A stretch of DNA of 64,000 nucleotides from Monilinia fructicola (lineage: Eukaryota; Ascomycota; Leotiomycetes; Helotiales; Sclerotiniaceae), in NCBI GenBank assembly GCA_008692225.1, contig VICG01000001.1, positions 3,325,501-3,389,500 on the forward strand, written 5' to 3'. Shown one piece after another: positions 24,327 to 36,833 of this stretch; position 1 is the first letter of the stretch, and each line of letters starts with the position of its first letter. Under the pieces are notes generated by a model that had not been told where the DNA came from, did not search any database, and worked only from the letters and a program-made list of their open reading frames with translations. The position numbers were made by a program, and so were the translations under genes.

Positions 24327-26597
24327 TCATGGCTGATCAAAAATCTTCCCTGGATTCAATAGCCAACTATTTTATCTCAAATTAGCTTTGTCGCTTGCTG
24401 AAAGTAATCTGGTGAAGTACTTAGGATCTAGAGAATGCTTCAGCTTCTTCATCACAGTGATAGTATCAAAACCAAGCTCCTTCATCAAGCAATCCTATTT
24501 CTTTTTAGCTGATACGAAGACCAAGTGAAAATTCAGCCCTGTTGCTCACCTTCTTCCCAAGACCTATTCCATGTTCCCCCTAGAGTAAGTTAGCACATGA
24601 TACTACGCCTAACGTTGTAAGTAAACAGACAGAGCTTGTTCCTTCCATTTCTAGTACCCTATCAACCATATCATGTACACATTTCCTAACAGCAGCTGTC
24701 TCGGCTTGATCCTTGGGGTTATACATAACACATTGATGAAAGTTCCCATCCCCTACATGACCGAGTACGCTGGAAAAAAGGCCCAGTTTCCCAGATTCTT
24801 CTTTCGAGATGTCTATCGGATCATGAGTCTTAGGGATGGAGAAGTATAGGATAAATAACTTACCTATGATCTCAGCTAGTCTTGACATTGGTACAGCACA
24901 ATCTGTGCTCCATATCTCAGTACCTGGTGGTTGCTGTGCCAGCATTGCAAATAAGGCTTCTTTTCTTGCTGACCAAAGAACCTCTTTATCTTTTTCCGTC
25001 TGAGCGAATCGAAACTCTCCACCTTTCCACTGCTTGGCTATAATCTGTACACGCTGAATGTGATCTTTGATTGCTTGCTCAGTACCGGAGAACCTATCTT
25101 CCATTAGTGCAAAGCCCATTATAAGGGACAGACGAGTAAAAGATACTTGAAAAACAAAGTTGTCTGTTCTTCCCACATTCTCCCACCTGTGCCCCATTTT
25201 TGTTAATCACCTGCATCTGTACTTCATCCATAATTTCCATAGCTGCTAAAGGAATTCCTGTTCTGATGATCTTAGATGCGGCGGTTGAGGCATCAGCGAC
25301 AGAGGGAAATGTGGCAACTGCAACACACTAGTGGCATCAGGAACCACAGCCAACTTTAGAGTAATCTCCGTGATCAGGCCCAGAGTTCCCTCAGCTCCCA
25401 CGAAAAGAGAGGTCAAGTTGTATCCTGCAGAAGTTTTCCTTCGAAGTTGTTAGAATGAACCCTTCTAACCAGATTAGTTGAAATGAGAGCATACCGTGGC
25501 CTTCTTCGAGTCTTTATCACAGTACCATCGGCTAGCACCACGGTTAAATTAATAACCCAGTCTTTCATCGTGCCGTACCTCATTGCATTGGTACCACTGT
25601 GGATCGTGAGAACGGATTCAATATATGTATATACGTGGGAAATACCTGCAATTTGTGGAGACCATCCCTCCAATGTGAGCCTAAATTTCTTAGAACAAAG
25701 ATAGCAAGATTCAGATATTTGGGGTTCATGTGAATGGCATACCATAGGGCCTGGATCTAATGGAAGAAAAAGCCCGGTGTCTTTAATCTGCTCGTTAAGA
25801 TCCATCCAATTTACAGCAGGCTGTACGACAATATCCATACTTCGTCGAATTAACATTATGACGTGAATTTTGAAAACAGACCTACTCATCTGGATGAAAT
25901 TGAACAATTTTGTCCATCCTTCCAAAAATCGATACTCAATCCGGAGTAAGGAGTTGAAATATGGCCTTCCACACTTGAACCAGCTCCAAAAGGTACTGCT
26001 CACAACTAGTAAATATGATAGAGCCCAAGTCATTATACACGAAAACTTACTCATTGGGACTTTTGTGTTTGGAGCAGATTTTAGCAATTTTGACAACATC
26101 ATTAGTGTCTTCTGGATACACTACTGCGAGTGGTCTGTTATCAGAGTTTGAAGTTGACCATTTTGAATAGCAGTGTGCCAAAAGCTCATCTTCATCATAA
26201 CTAATTGATTTCTCGCCTAGCTCATTGGCAATCTCCTGAATTGCCTGCTCTGCATGTCAGTCTTGAGCATAATCATGGGAGAATTATCTTTCGCTCAAAA
26301 CTTTACCTGGAGCATGAGAGCTGGTTCTGCATATTTTATGGGGAACCAAAGACCTTTGGGTCAAGATTACTTTGGTATGAAAGGTAGCCGTATCCAGCAC
26401 ATAGCGAAGCGGGCTGCAGATGCAAGAGAACATAGTACTACTGTCGACTTGCTGAAAGAAGGCGGAGGAACTTTCCTGCCGTGGGAAGGGTGAATCGAGT
26501 TTGAGGTGAGCCGTTTTTGCAACACTAAGGATCCACTACGAGTATAGACGTGGTTGATTAGGTTTCGACGCAGTGGCGAAGATATAGTGGCGTTCAT
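24327..26597 (-). CDS. mitochondrial-type FAD D-lactate dehydrogenase, heavily frameshifted
   Basis: FAD-linked D-lactate:cytochrome c oxidoreductase family (DLD1-like; PCMH FAD domain plus C-terminal oxidase domain). Exons in order: 26597-26307, 26244-26051, 25995-25886, 25839-25743, 25680-25646, 25596-25495, 25438-25147, 25093-24864, 24812-24631, 24579-24550, 24494-24421 and 24366-24327. The spliced pieces give the expected order: [100 protein letters not shown] and NPGKIFD. The 24630/24580 intron has a non-consensus GTCTGT donor. At least six frame changes are needed: two in the first exon (about 26340 and 26385), then the T run 26061-26064, the A run 25924-25928, the ACACAC at 25323-25328, and about 25178-25184. 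This is the densest cluster among the genes whose exons I could resolve fully, so it is either a degraded copy or a poorly assembled stretch. Confidence 0.82.
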
Positions 26598-27281
26598 ATT
26601 TACAGCAAAAAAACGTGCCGACCCGGAGAGCTTAAAGTAGAGGGCAGCTTTTGCCAGATATATGTATGCATGAACCAGTAAAGGCTATAATAGAATTATG
26701 TGTTGCTGGACAAGAATTTTGGAAAGTAATTGCCATGCCTACTAGGTAGTGGAATAACGTTCGTCCAATCACGTGATTGTCTTTTGTAGATCCCTTTGGG
26801 AAGATGCTTTCTTCCATAGCATACCTAGTTCTTCTATCTGATTAACTGATCTTTGAGGCTATTCCCATGGCCCCCCTGTGAAGCACATGATAGTGATATA
26901 GTGTATTGTATTACCACAAGTCTTGATTTAAGGTTACGACTTGATATCTTCGATATTATGTTATATTTTTATGCGGTAAAAACACCAAAACACATGATAG
27001 ACCAAACACCGGAGTACCTAATCGAACGCATATATGGATAAGAATTACCTAGTAGTCTACTAAAGGTGTATAGAAAATAGAAAGTTGAAAATTCCGAGGT
27101 CATTAATATCTACCTAGGTACCTACTTTTTATTAATACAGGAAAAAGGTTGCCAGGTAGTATGGACCATGCGGCCGCAATTATCCGCCGCCCGCTGGAAC
27201 CGATCGTCCATGATATAATAATTCTCGACACAATTGTTTCTTTCCCGGCATCACAATTGCAGAACGCGATCGAAATAAGCA
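26598..27281. promoter_or_regulatory. bidirectional promoter region, D-LDH / BMT5-like
   Basis: The 684 bp between divergent start codons at 26597 (-) and 27282 (+) must hold both promoters. A perfect TACCTAGGTA palindrome occurs at 27111-27120. No other element could be assigned. Confidence 0.5.
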
Positions 27282-28383
27282 ATGGGTAAAAACAAACGGC
27301 TAAAGTCCTCATCCAAGAAGATTAAAGGAGGTCGAGGCCCAGCAAACCAAAACCAACTGGAATATCCAAGCCCGCTGCTCCCCCGAAAAAGTCGACGCCA
27401 AATTCATCCGCAAACTCGAAATCGAAATCTACCCAACACAGCGCCCCCATAATTCCTTTCTCCCCAAGCGATGCTATCCTCCTGATTGGTGATGGGGGAT
27501 CTGTCGTTTGCGCGTTCCTTGGTTACTCATCATCAGGTGCACAAGGTGACCGCGACGGTCTATGAGAATGCATTACCGGCACTTCTGGAGAAATATCCGC
27601 ACGTCGAAGAGAATATCAAAGAGATTGAGGAAGGAGGAGGGGTTGTGAAATATGGGGTCGATGCAATGAAGATGCGGCCTTGGACTACGGGGAAGAGTGG
27701 ACGAGGTGACGGGGTCATGGACAGAGTGATATTTAATTTTCCGCATGTGGGGGGGAAAAGTACGGATGTTTAATAGGCAGGTTAGGTACAATCAAGGTAA
27801 GTTCCCTCTATTTATCTTGTCTTGTATCTTGAGGATTGTCGGTTGAAAACAAGATACTAATGTTGCGCCAAATCAGAACTCCTTGTTGCATTTCTACGCA
27901 ATGCAATCCCATCCCTCTCACCGCGCAAAGGTTCCTCGATCATAATTACACTATTTGAAGGAGAGCCATACACCTTATGGAATATTCGGGATTTAGGTCG
28001 CCATGCAGGATTAGAAGTGGAAAGGAGTTTTAAGTTTCAAGCGAGCGCATATCAGGGGTATAAACATGCAAGGACGTTGGGGTTGTAAAGGGGGGTGGGG
28101 GATGGAAGGGAGAAAAATAGGCCTGCAAGAACTTATGTTTTTTGTGAGGAAGGGCGAGGGTGTAGCCCCTGGACCTGGCAAAGGCAAAAGGAAGAGGGGA
28201 GAAAGCAGTGATGAGAGTAGCGAGGATGAGGATGAGGGAGGCGAGGAGGATTATGGGGATTTTGAGGATGGGGTGAAAGGGAAAGATGAGGGGAGGCATG
28301 ATGGATCAGAGGATGAAGAAAATAGTGAGAGCGAAATTGAAGCCTCTCACGGGAGAGAAGACGATGACGAATTCATAAAATGA
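27282..28383 (+). CDS. BMT5-like 25S rRNA (uridine-N3)-methyltransferase (multiple apparent frameshifts)
   Basis: DUF2431/BMT5-family Rossmann methyltransferase, which in yeast methylates a uridine of large-subunit rRNA in the nucleolus. Exons 27282-27796 and 27877-28383, about 339 residues after reconciling frames. Motifs: basic N-terminus MGKNKRLKSSSKKIKGG (nucleolar-type), SAM-binding segment LLIGDGDLSFARSL, acidic-loop region IFNFPHVGGKSTDV, then RQVRYNQELLVAFLRNA, IITLFEGEPYTLWNIRDLGR and KFQASAYQGYKHARTLG. The C-terminus is a long Glu/Asp-rich tail. Six homopolymer shifts are needed: A 27344-27346 (missing base), G 27494-27498 (extra), T 27769-27771 (extra), G 28079-28082 (missing), A 28113-28117 (extra) and T 28138-28143 (extra). 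After each one the family sequence continues in the new frame. Confidence 0.85.
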
Positions 28384-28632
28384 AGATTGGACCGAGACAA
28401 GATGAACGATACTGCCAATTCCGTCCCAAAAGAGCCTCAGCATTACCAACGAGAGGTTTCTGATGAGCAGTTGCTCTCCTATATTCGATCGGCGAAATAT
28501 TGCTCTTTATTAAGCTGGATTGGCCACTGGCCGTACTGTGAGATATCATCTATTTTATACATCCGTCCTTAAAACTCCTACGAGATAACGCCAGATCTGA
28601 ATACCACCAAATGTTACCTGTTTTTCAGAGAG

Positions 28633-29927
28633 CTAGGGCTCGATTACATCGAGTGGGAATGATGGCTGTTGCGCGATCACTGTACCGTTGATGAGAATCT
28701 CTCCGCTCGACTTCAATAACCCTTCACCAAGAGTGCCTTCGGGATGTAGAGCGTACATTGGTGCTTCCATTGTATCTCCATCGAACAATACCATATTCTG
28801 GATTGGTTGTTGGCGGTGACCAAGAACATTGATAACGTCTTGCGCGAGTTGACCACCAAGGACCGCAGTGACAGGAGCTATTTCGCTGCCTAGATTTTGA
28901 AGGAAACTTCGAAGTACTTCTGAGCGTAAAGTTTCGACAGGGAGGCCAAGAGCTGTGTGCTTTTTATGCGCCAGAACGGTGAAAAGTTGTAGATCCTCCT
29001 TGGTTGCAGGTAAACGGCCATTCTGCAACTGAACAAACTCCCATAAAGCTCGTAGGCATGACAGAACTGGTGTGACTGCCTTCAATCGACGCCTGCTTTT
29101 CAAATATTCTGCAGGAAGATTTGCAGCATCGCTAGCCAAGAACCAAGTCGAATAGAATTCTCTCTTTGTAACGATCTCCATAGACTTTCCATTTTCCTTC
29201 TTCGTCTTGACATCAACTACACTTCGTGTGCGTGTTTCTGCCTGTAAAAGGGTAGGTCTGTTGCTACGTTCTCTCTCCACCACATATTCATGTTGAATCA
29301 AATCCGAGAAAATGAATCCATAAAATCCATGAACGCCCGCGGCATAGAAAAGGTTTATGATTAATTCTCGTGGCCGTATTGATGATATTCAGCGATTCTG
29401 GATCCAAATCCGTCGCAATCACAATATCAAACGCGCCGAAGTATTGAGGACCTTTGCTTCTAATTCATCCATATCCACAATGACATTGACTCTTGGGTTC
29501 AGCTTTCTGACCTGTGGTGCAGCTGCCTCGGCGCGATTCGTGCCAATATCAGAATCCGATAGAAAGAACTGAGCGCCTAGGTCGGCTTCAGTGACAAGAG
29601 CATGATCGACAATGGTGAGCGAATGGATGCCGGCTAGAACGAGGTTTTTTTGCTATTTCATTCGCGAGAGCTTTCATAGTTATAAGAAGAACGTTTGCAT
29701 TTTCGTATTTTTTCTTGAGCTTGAACTCCCCAGAGGCGGATTTGTCGATCGTATAAGGCGATTTCATCTTCATATTACAATTGTATGTTAACCCTTCTTT
29801 CTTTAAAGTAGTGTAGATAGTTTCGATGGAAAAGAGAAGAGGATTTCGACTTACCAGCACTGATACCTGCTGGAGTCACGATAGGTACGACGTTAGGATT
29901 TGGTACTTCCAATGAAGGCAAATCCAT
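28633..29927 (-). CDS. aos1: SUMO-activating enzyme E1 subunit AOS1-like (apparent frameshifts)
   Basis: Adenylation-domain subunit of the heterodimeric SUMO E1, which works with UBA2 to activate SUMO. Exons 29927-29855 and 29767-28633 (87-nt intron); about 401 residues, family-typical. Landmarks: DEIALYDRQIRLWG near the N-terminus, the crossover EIAKNLVLAGIHSLTIVD, LGAQFFLSDSDIGTNRA, QVRKLNPRV, and the later GSEIAPVTAVLGGQLAQDV and IQNMVLFDG segments. Four homopolymer indels interrupt it: T run 29700-29703, T run 29645-29651, T 29453-29455 and A 29348-29351. The C-terminal 220 residues read without interruption. It is convergent with the BMT5-like gene (stops 249 bp apart). The alternative UBA1/ATG7 identity is unlikely, since no catalytic-Cys domain is present. 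Confidence 0.86.
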
Positions 29928-31080
29928 GTTGACGATTGGTGGATTGTGTAGATGATGGAGGTGTTTTCTTATTGTTCAAAGTTGAATGCGAAATGCGAAA
30001 TGTGGAATGTGATAGATGAAATGCAAAATATGAATTTTACAAGTAGAAGTAGAAACTTGAAGTCCCTCAGTTCCAGTTCCTGAGTTTCTCAGCTGCTGCT
30101 CCTCCTCCCAGGTTAGCGATAAGGTCAACTTGGAAAACTTAAACTTCCCTATCTTAGCTTTCCTGATGCAAGGCTGAAATTAAGCCTTGTCACGGTATCC
30201 TCGCCTAAGTAGGTGATTGACGGTATCCATGGATATATGTGATAGGATTTTACCTTAATTACTCGCACATGGATACTCGTCCAGACTCGCACTGTGTATG
30301 GACACCACAGCCCAGGAGCGACTTTATTATATTAGAACTACTAGGTACTATTATCCTTCTAAGGTATGAAGGTCATCGCCTCATTCAAAGTATCTATTGT
30401 TCACCTCGTACTACGTATACGTACTTACTACTCGGCACCTGCACCTAATTACAGGACGAGTTCTTTGTCCAATGATCTGTCTAATCTCTATTAGGTCTGC
30501 TTTGGTATTACTTTGTACTTGCACTTAGGATATTATTATTACTTTGACCCCACAAAACCCCATCGGAATTCGAATGATTGCCCGCCATTTACTCCGTACT
30601 CTACTCCTCTACTTCTACTCTACTTCTACTCTACTCTACTACTCTACTTCTACTCTACTTCTACTCCCTCTTCCACTTCTACTTCTCCACTCTGCTCTGC
30701 TCTGCTCTGCTCTACTTCTACTCCTACTTCTCCTCTCCTCTCCTCTCTAACCCGACTTACACCATTCAACAAACTACCGAGTACTACTACTAGCACTAGC
30801 ACAATACATCTTTTTACATCTTCCATCTCGTTTCTTACTACAAATCCCTATCAATTTACCAATCGATACATACCCAACGGCTCCAGCTAGGGTAGGTATC
30901 GAGAATACTAATATAGTCGACCCTTTGCCACTCAAGTCTTTGAACATTCGAGGGTAGTCATTCGCAAATCATCGGGAATCAATCATCTCCGCATCCTTTA
31001 TCGATCCACCCAGCAGGTTCACAGCCATTCTTTGTACATCCTCTTAAGTCTGCGAGATTCTATCCAATATACTTCAATCG
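29928..31080. promoter_or_regulatory. divergent intergenic region with pyrimidine-rich tract
   Basis: 1.15 kb between the divergent starts of the AOS1-like gene and the orphan at 31081. It contains a long CT-rich (TCTACT)-like low-complexity tract at about 30594-30750 on the + strand, a type common just upstream of fungal genes. Small open frames in it are composition artefacts. Confidence 0.5.
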
Positions 31081-32986
31081 ATGCCCAGACGACACTTTTC
31101 AATGGTGATTCTATGTTCCTCGCAATCGACATATGAAGCATCCCACTAATTGATTATTAAAGTCCGGAAACTTTGATGACCCAACAAGCCACTCGACGTC
31201 ACAATCTCCCTTCCAAACTGCCGAACAACTAGTACAGGATATCCTCCAGAACGGACCTGATTCGAATGCGCAAATAAGTCCATCTGGTGAACTTTACAGA
31301 GCAATAGAGCGATATACTCAAGAACGAAGAGCAGAACGACCAATCCCATCATATTATAACCCAGAAACTATTAGGAGTATGTCTTCATCGGAACGCAGAG
31401 TCGAGAGAAACAGGATACCCGAGAGCAACAGGATAATGGAGAGACACAGAGAAATGAGGTCAGTAAGGAGACGTGTGAGACGCACATCGATATATCTCAT
31501 AATGTATTCACCATTTGGAAATCTTACTGAGGAAACTGAAAGGAACAGACGACGAATAAACCTAGTTAGACAACAAACTGAAGAGGCTCGGGCCCGACAA
31601 CAAGATACAGCCAGACCTGCCCAGGCACCACCGGGTCGTAGAAGACCTCGCCTGTTTCAGTCCGATCGATATATGGAACCACAGAGAGCGCTGCATGATG
31701 GCGACACAGCAGCAGCAAGCTTTAATGATGATCTTAGACAACTAGAGGATTTCCAAGCTCTAGCAGAAAGCTATGGAAACCCACCTTCCAGGTTTTCGTC
31801 GCCCGAATATGTTGCGGAAGGAGAGCATAATCGAAGAGTCAAGAGAAGAAAGCTGGATCAAGATAACAAAAAAGATTCCTGGGAGGGTTTCAAGTACGGC
31901 AGGTATGGACAGGTTGAACCAGGCACTTTGCAAATGGAAATTGTTAGTTGTGATGGGGGACTTTTTCAAAATGGTGTAGAGGGAGAATACGGATTGGAAA
32001 ACGTTTTAAAAGACGATAATACGGTCTACTGCACTAAAAGTAATCGTTGCAATATGATCTTAAAGCACCAAGGCGAAACGACATTCTCTCTTACGGAAAT
32101 TGTTATCAGAGCCCCCCATAAAGGATACACAGCTCCGTTAGTATTCTACTTTCCTTGCCGTAACGAGTAATACTAATTGATTCTCAGAGTTCAGGAAGGA
32201 ATGGTGTTTGTATCCGGGACTTCAAACGACCTTTTAACTCGTACTGCACAATATCAGATTCAGTACTCCTCGCCACCCCGCAATCCAGAGCGCCCCCCGA
32301 TAATGTCCATTCGCCATAATCCTGATGGAACTAGTAGTATGACAACTGCTCAAGTACGTGCTGGACGCCTGGTTGCATTAGGTGCTCAAGACCCGGAGTG
32401 CGATTTGAACACTCCTTATGTCCCTCCCACTGCTCAGATTCCATCCGACTTCACCAATATTACCTCACCTTATCAAGTCACCATGGAATGTAGTAGTGAT
32501 TTTTCCGATAATGATGACCAGCCTCTAAGAACCAGGGGAGCCTATAGAATCAGAGTGAGGGATATAGAAGATTTAAATCCACGACTCGACGACGGTGAAA
32601 GCAGCGATGACGAGGACTTTTCGACACCATACCGACTTACCAACAGCAATTATCGCTACGACCCTACAATTATCCTACCAAGATCACGTCGACGCGAAAC
32701 TGCTAGTAATATCACTCTAGCCGAAGCGGCCGAAGCGTCACAAATTGCAACGCAAGAGGCCGTTCGAGCTGTGGGTGGAGAGCTCATGGTCCCTCACGCA
32801 AAGTTCTTCATCGAGAGGGATAAGAGTAAATGCACGATCAAGTTTAGTACACCTATTAGTGGAAAGTATATTCTGTTGAAGCTTTGGAGTCCGGATGGGA
32901 GATCGGATGGTAATATCGATATACAGAGTGTAGTTGCGAAGGGTTTTGCAGGTCCAAGATTTTTTCCAAAGATTACGATGATGTAG
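31081..32986 (+). CDS. conserved-looking orphan protein, 598 residues
   Basis: I do not recognise the family. Exons 31081-31104, 31163-32136 and 32188-32986 join in frame without any indel. The first 24-nt exon (MPRRHFSM) is inferred from the GTGATT donor and the TTAAAG acceptor. The second intron uses a GTTAGT donor and restores GYTAP-VQEGMVFVSG. The N-terminal third is Arg/Glu/Gln-rich and probably helical or disordered (EETERNRRRINLVRQQTEEA), with a basic stretch RRVKRRKLDQ that could be a nuclear signal. The middle and C-terminus (EIVSCDGGLFQNG, CTKSNRCNMILKHQGE, TEIVIRAPHKGYTAP and, near the end, KCTIKFSTPISGKYILLKLW) have the alternating pattern of beta-strands and may form a split beta-sandwich around an acidic linker (DLNPRLDDGESSDDEDFS). 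Function unknown. Confidence 0.72.
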
Positions 32987-33675
32987 GGAATTCGCTTATA
33001 TGAGAATGTCAAGGGGTCATTGGGACGGAAGCTTGGGATACAGGTTCAATACATTTTTTGGGAGTATGCATATGAACGAATGGAGCGAATACTATGAACG
33101 AGCCATACGTATGACGGATACAACTGGCAGGAATATTACCCGAGGGGAACTGACATGTCAGCCTTAGAGGAGCGTTAAAACAATAAAACGCACTAACTAG
33201 ATAATACATTTCAATATCGAATTATGAAGCTAGATCATTCTCACTATTATAATGCTATTAGTAGGAGGTTGCACATCTCCTATACCAACTGCCTCTTTTC
33301 CCCTATCTTCCTTTCTTACCCGTTCCATCAACGTTGAAGCTATTTCAGCCATTTTTACTCTCATACAAGAAGGATAAGCAACACAAGCGGGAAGTGTGAA
33401 TAGAAGAGAAATGTCAACTTGAGATATAATTCATGTGCATTTATAAACTCGAAATCCAGTGTTATAGAGTGGTAGAATACTGGTTTCACGTTTTTTTTTT
33501 TTTTTTTAATTTAGAATAGAGCACATGGAAAATCATTCACACAAGGTCACTCTTCGAATCATGTTAAATTCTTCTTCGCAAGTAGGTAGGTAGGTAGCGT
33601 GGGAATCAAAATTGACGGATCATCTCTCTATTGTGTGGGATGCTCCAGCGCCGAACTCAACGACGCTCGTTTCTC
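32987..33675. other. convergent 3' intergenic region
   Basis: 3' flanks of two convergent genes. It includes a 20-base T tract at about 33489-33508 and a short (TAGG)n near 33583-33596. No gene seen. Confidence 0.5.
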
Positions 33676-35144
33676 TCATGCACAGCCACAGCTCTCTCTG
33701 CTCGTGCTTTGCACCGGTATGGTGGGATGTAAGTCCCCTAGGATGGTGACGTATACCATCATTTCATCGTCGACGCTGCGGTGTGCGTCTAGGTTTGCGG
33801 GGGAGCGGGAGTAGCGCGAGGAGCGGGACCGGAAGGATCGGAATGAGGAGGTGGAGTTGAGACTTTTGAGGGTTTTCCAGGGGGAGGTGGGGGGGAAGCG
33901 GGTTAGGGGTGCGTGGGGGGTGCGGGTGAGGATGCGGGTGTGGAGGCGGGTGAAGAGGTTGAGGATGGGGGTTGTGTTGGGGAGGAAGGGGATGGCGGGT
34001 GTGGATGGGAAGTGGTGGGTGAGGGAGGCGAAGAGATGCGAGATTGGGGCGTGGAGGGTGAGGAGGGATAGGAGAATGAGGCCGAGGATGCTTTCGAGGG
34101 AGTGGGTAAAGAGGAGGACGGCGGGTTGCTGGGATTGGTTATGTGAGGGGTTTCGTGGTATGAGGTATGAGAGGTTGAGGATACTTGTTGTGAGGATCCT
34201 GGGTGTTTGGTATGTGTTAGTTGGAGTTGCTCTATGGTTCGGATATTGGGGTCGGATATGGAACGAAGCTGGAAGCGGAGTGTGAGCTTACAGGCATCCG
34301 AGAAAATAGGCGCATATTAGTGCGTGTTTTTGGCTAGTGCACAGATTGAAGGAGCGGAGGATAGGAATATTTAGGATGAAGAGGAGAAGATTGAAGAATA
34401 TATTTGTTGATGCGTGAGTTATTGAAAGGACGCGTGTATTTATACAATGGCCTTGTTCGATTGCGCGATACCAGAAATAGGAAATTGGCGTGCATTGAAA
34501 TATTGTTGCCGTTTCAAAAGAGACTAAAGATAGTAATATGGATATAGCAGTGATATGATGCATGATTCTAAACTTAGAATTCGATAGGAAATCCAGATAG
34601 AAGAAAATTAGGGATATCTTGTTTGTAGCGATGGTGGTCTGGTAGAAGATTTTGGAAATGTAGAAACACTGTTAATACTTTCAGCAATCATGATGGGAAA
34701 ACACCAGTAGAGTAGCTAGCATTGAGAGAGCCTGGGAATATGTGAAGTGACGGGCAGGGAGAGTAGCCTACCATGGTAGCTTTCGGGCCCTTCTCAGGAT
34801 CGAGAAATGCGACATCGTAGCCCAGTCCCCAGATCAGAATACCTTGAAAATTTATCATTTTAACATGTATGGATGCCTCTAATTAAAGGATGGACCAACC
34901 AACACAAACCGCAATTTCTTGAGCGATTGCGAAACCCTGTGTATATCGTGTCAACCAAAGGGATATATAGTATGACAGTATCTTCTCCAAAAACACTCAC
35001 AAGAGCAATCAAAACCCCCACATCTGTCTTCTTCAAAACTTCATCTTTCCATGCAACACGGGATGAGATTAAGATGACAGAAATGAACAACAGTGGTATC
35101 GTGGTTGCCAGCCAAGCTAGGCCATAATTCGAGACGTCGGACAT
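33676..35144 (-). CDS. rhodopsin-like fungal integral membrane protein (PTH11-related type)
   Basis: Seven-helix fungal 'rhodopsin domain' protein, a family distantly related to PTH11-type receptors; ligand unknown. Exons in order: 35144-35001, 34936-34906, 34842-34772, 34668-34292 and 34198-33676, giving 381 residues in frame. Landmarks: N-terminal LAWLATTIPLLFISVILISS, GFAIAQEIAV, GLGYDVAFLDPEK, CFYISKIFYQTTIATNKISL, CTPISYFWYRAIEQGHC, and helices LLLFILNIPILRSF and SLESILGLILLSLLTL. A Ser/Arg-rich cytoplasmic tail (TLKSLNSTSSFRSFRSRSS) follows. The 31-nt second exon and its GTGTTG donor are the least certain part. It diverges from the Dal5-like carrier 1.7 kb away. A small opsin is excluded because the retinal-lysine context is not seen. 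Confidence 0.75.
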
Positions 35145-36833
35145 AGCATTGGCCGGTGTTTTGATGAAGATGTTAGACATGAATAAGAACAACGAAACAT
35201 TTTCAAGGAAAGCGAAAGTAATCGAAGTAGAAACGGACTTTGTATGCAAAGTGGCAAGCTAGGCTTTTAATGAGTAGGTACGGGATGATACTTCATGACC
35301 ATTCGGACCCTCTGGTATCGTATCTCATTGTGCTTGTGGACATTACACAATCGTCTTTTGAGGCCATCGTAACTTCATGTACTTGAGGTTTCTGAATGTT
35401 CACATCCTTGTGCCGCCCCATTGAGAATATGAACAAGAGCCGTAGGGTCATTTCTCCCAACTCTATATGATAACAATGAAGTAATGGCCTTTCACTCAAG
35501 ACCTGTTTACGTGAGGTTTTCTTGTTTTCGTAGAAATCATTTGAGATTAAAAGTGCAGATTGAAACACAACTTTGAGGGAGCTGAATGTACGCGGCGATC
35601 ATACTGAATTCGAAGGTTCACGCAACTCGACAAGTCGTGTGTCGCAAGATGAATCATCATCTCCATAATATCTGAGTATTATAGTACGAATACAGTCAAA
35701 CTTACACCACCCATCGTTGATCTCGAAAGAAACCATTAGGCTTTGGTGTGACGCAATTGAAGTAGCACAATACTTGATAGCGCACAGCTAGTTGCAGGAA
35801 GACCTGCTCATTGAGCCTGGTGAAGTGTGAAAACTCTTTCGATTCACCTCAGCGTAATGATCGCAACTTTGAAATCATGAGACCGTGATTGGTAAAGCAT
35901 CAGCACTGTATTTGATCTTGATTCTAGTTACCTGAAGATATAGGGATGAGATTACTCGAGTACAATGCTATATAGAATAGATCGAAGCTAGGCCACATTA
36001 GGGTTAGCTTGGTAAAGCGTTGCACAACGTCAATAACCACTCCAGGGCTCTTTCTAATTGCTCCCTCCAACTTTCTTTCAACTCAATTATTCTAAACCTT
36101 TCCCAGGTTTTTCTATGCAATACACAATGTATTCTCGGGCTATGTCTACTTTCACGTAGAACGCACTGCATATATCACAGTCCAGTGAGACAGCAACCAC
36201 ATCACTCACTCGCCTATTAATACAAAAGCAATAACATTGAGTCTCGGTCACAGTTTTACTCCCGTGGCGAGTAAAATCACAACATGGCCATGTGCTGGTA
36301 CACAAAAGTATCTCTTCGTGCTGTTTCAGTAGGGGTAAGACCCATTGCGCATGCAGAAACTTCCTGGCAAGTCGTCGAGTGAAGCCATGCACTGTTATGG
36401 AAACAATTTTCTTCATTATTCTCGAAACAGAATGTCAAAATAAGCATGAGATGCAGACATATTCGGCATTGTGCAAAGTTCATGGCGTTGACTTTTTTGT
36501 GTTACACAATGATCCTTAGAGAGATTTGACGTGCTTCAGGTCAAGGTAGTCAATCCTATAGTTTTACCGGCTGGCCAGGTTCATGAACTTCTATTTCAGA
36601 GAACATTTCTGCATTTTATCCTTTCTATGGACAACAGCACATAATTAATTCTTCTAAGGGTTTTCGAGTTCCCTAGAGTACCTCTTCATACTACAATTTC
36701 CAATCCATTTGCCCAATAAAACAAACCACCTTACTTCCTTCCATTCATTCATTCACTCATTCCTCTTGCTTTAAATTTGATTTTCTACCCACTATCTGTT
36801 GATATTTGACAACATAGTCAAAAGCAATTGTCA
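35145..36833. promoter_or_regulatory. 1.7 kb divergent intergenic region
   Basis: It lies between the rhodopsin-like gene (-) and the MFS carrier (+) and should hold both promoters. The 36720-36780 part is CT-rich with a CATTCATTCATTCACTCATTC repeat-like leader just upstream of the carrier. Open frames are short and featureless. Confidence 0.45.
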
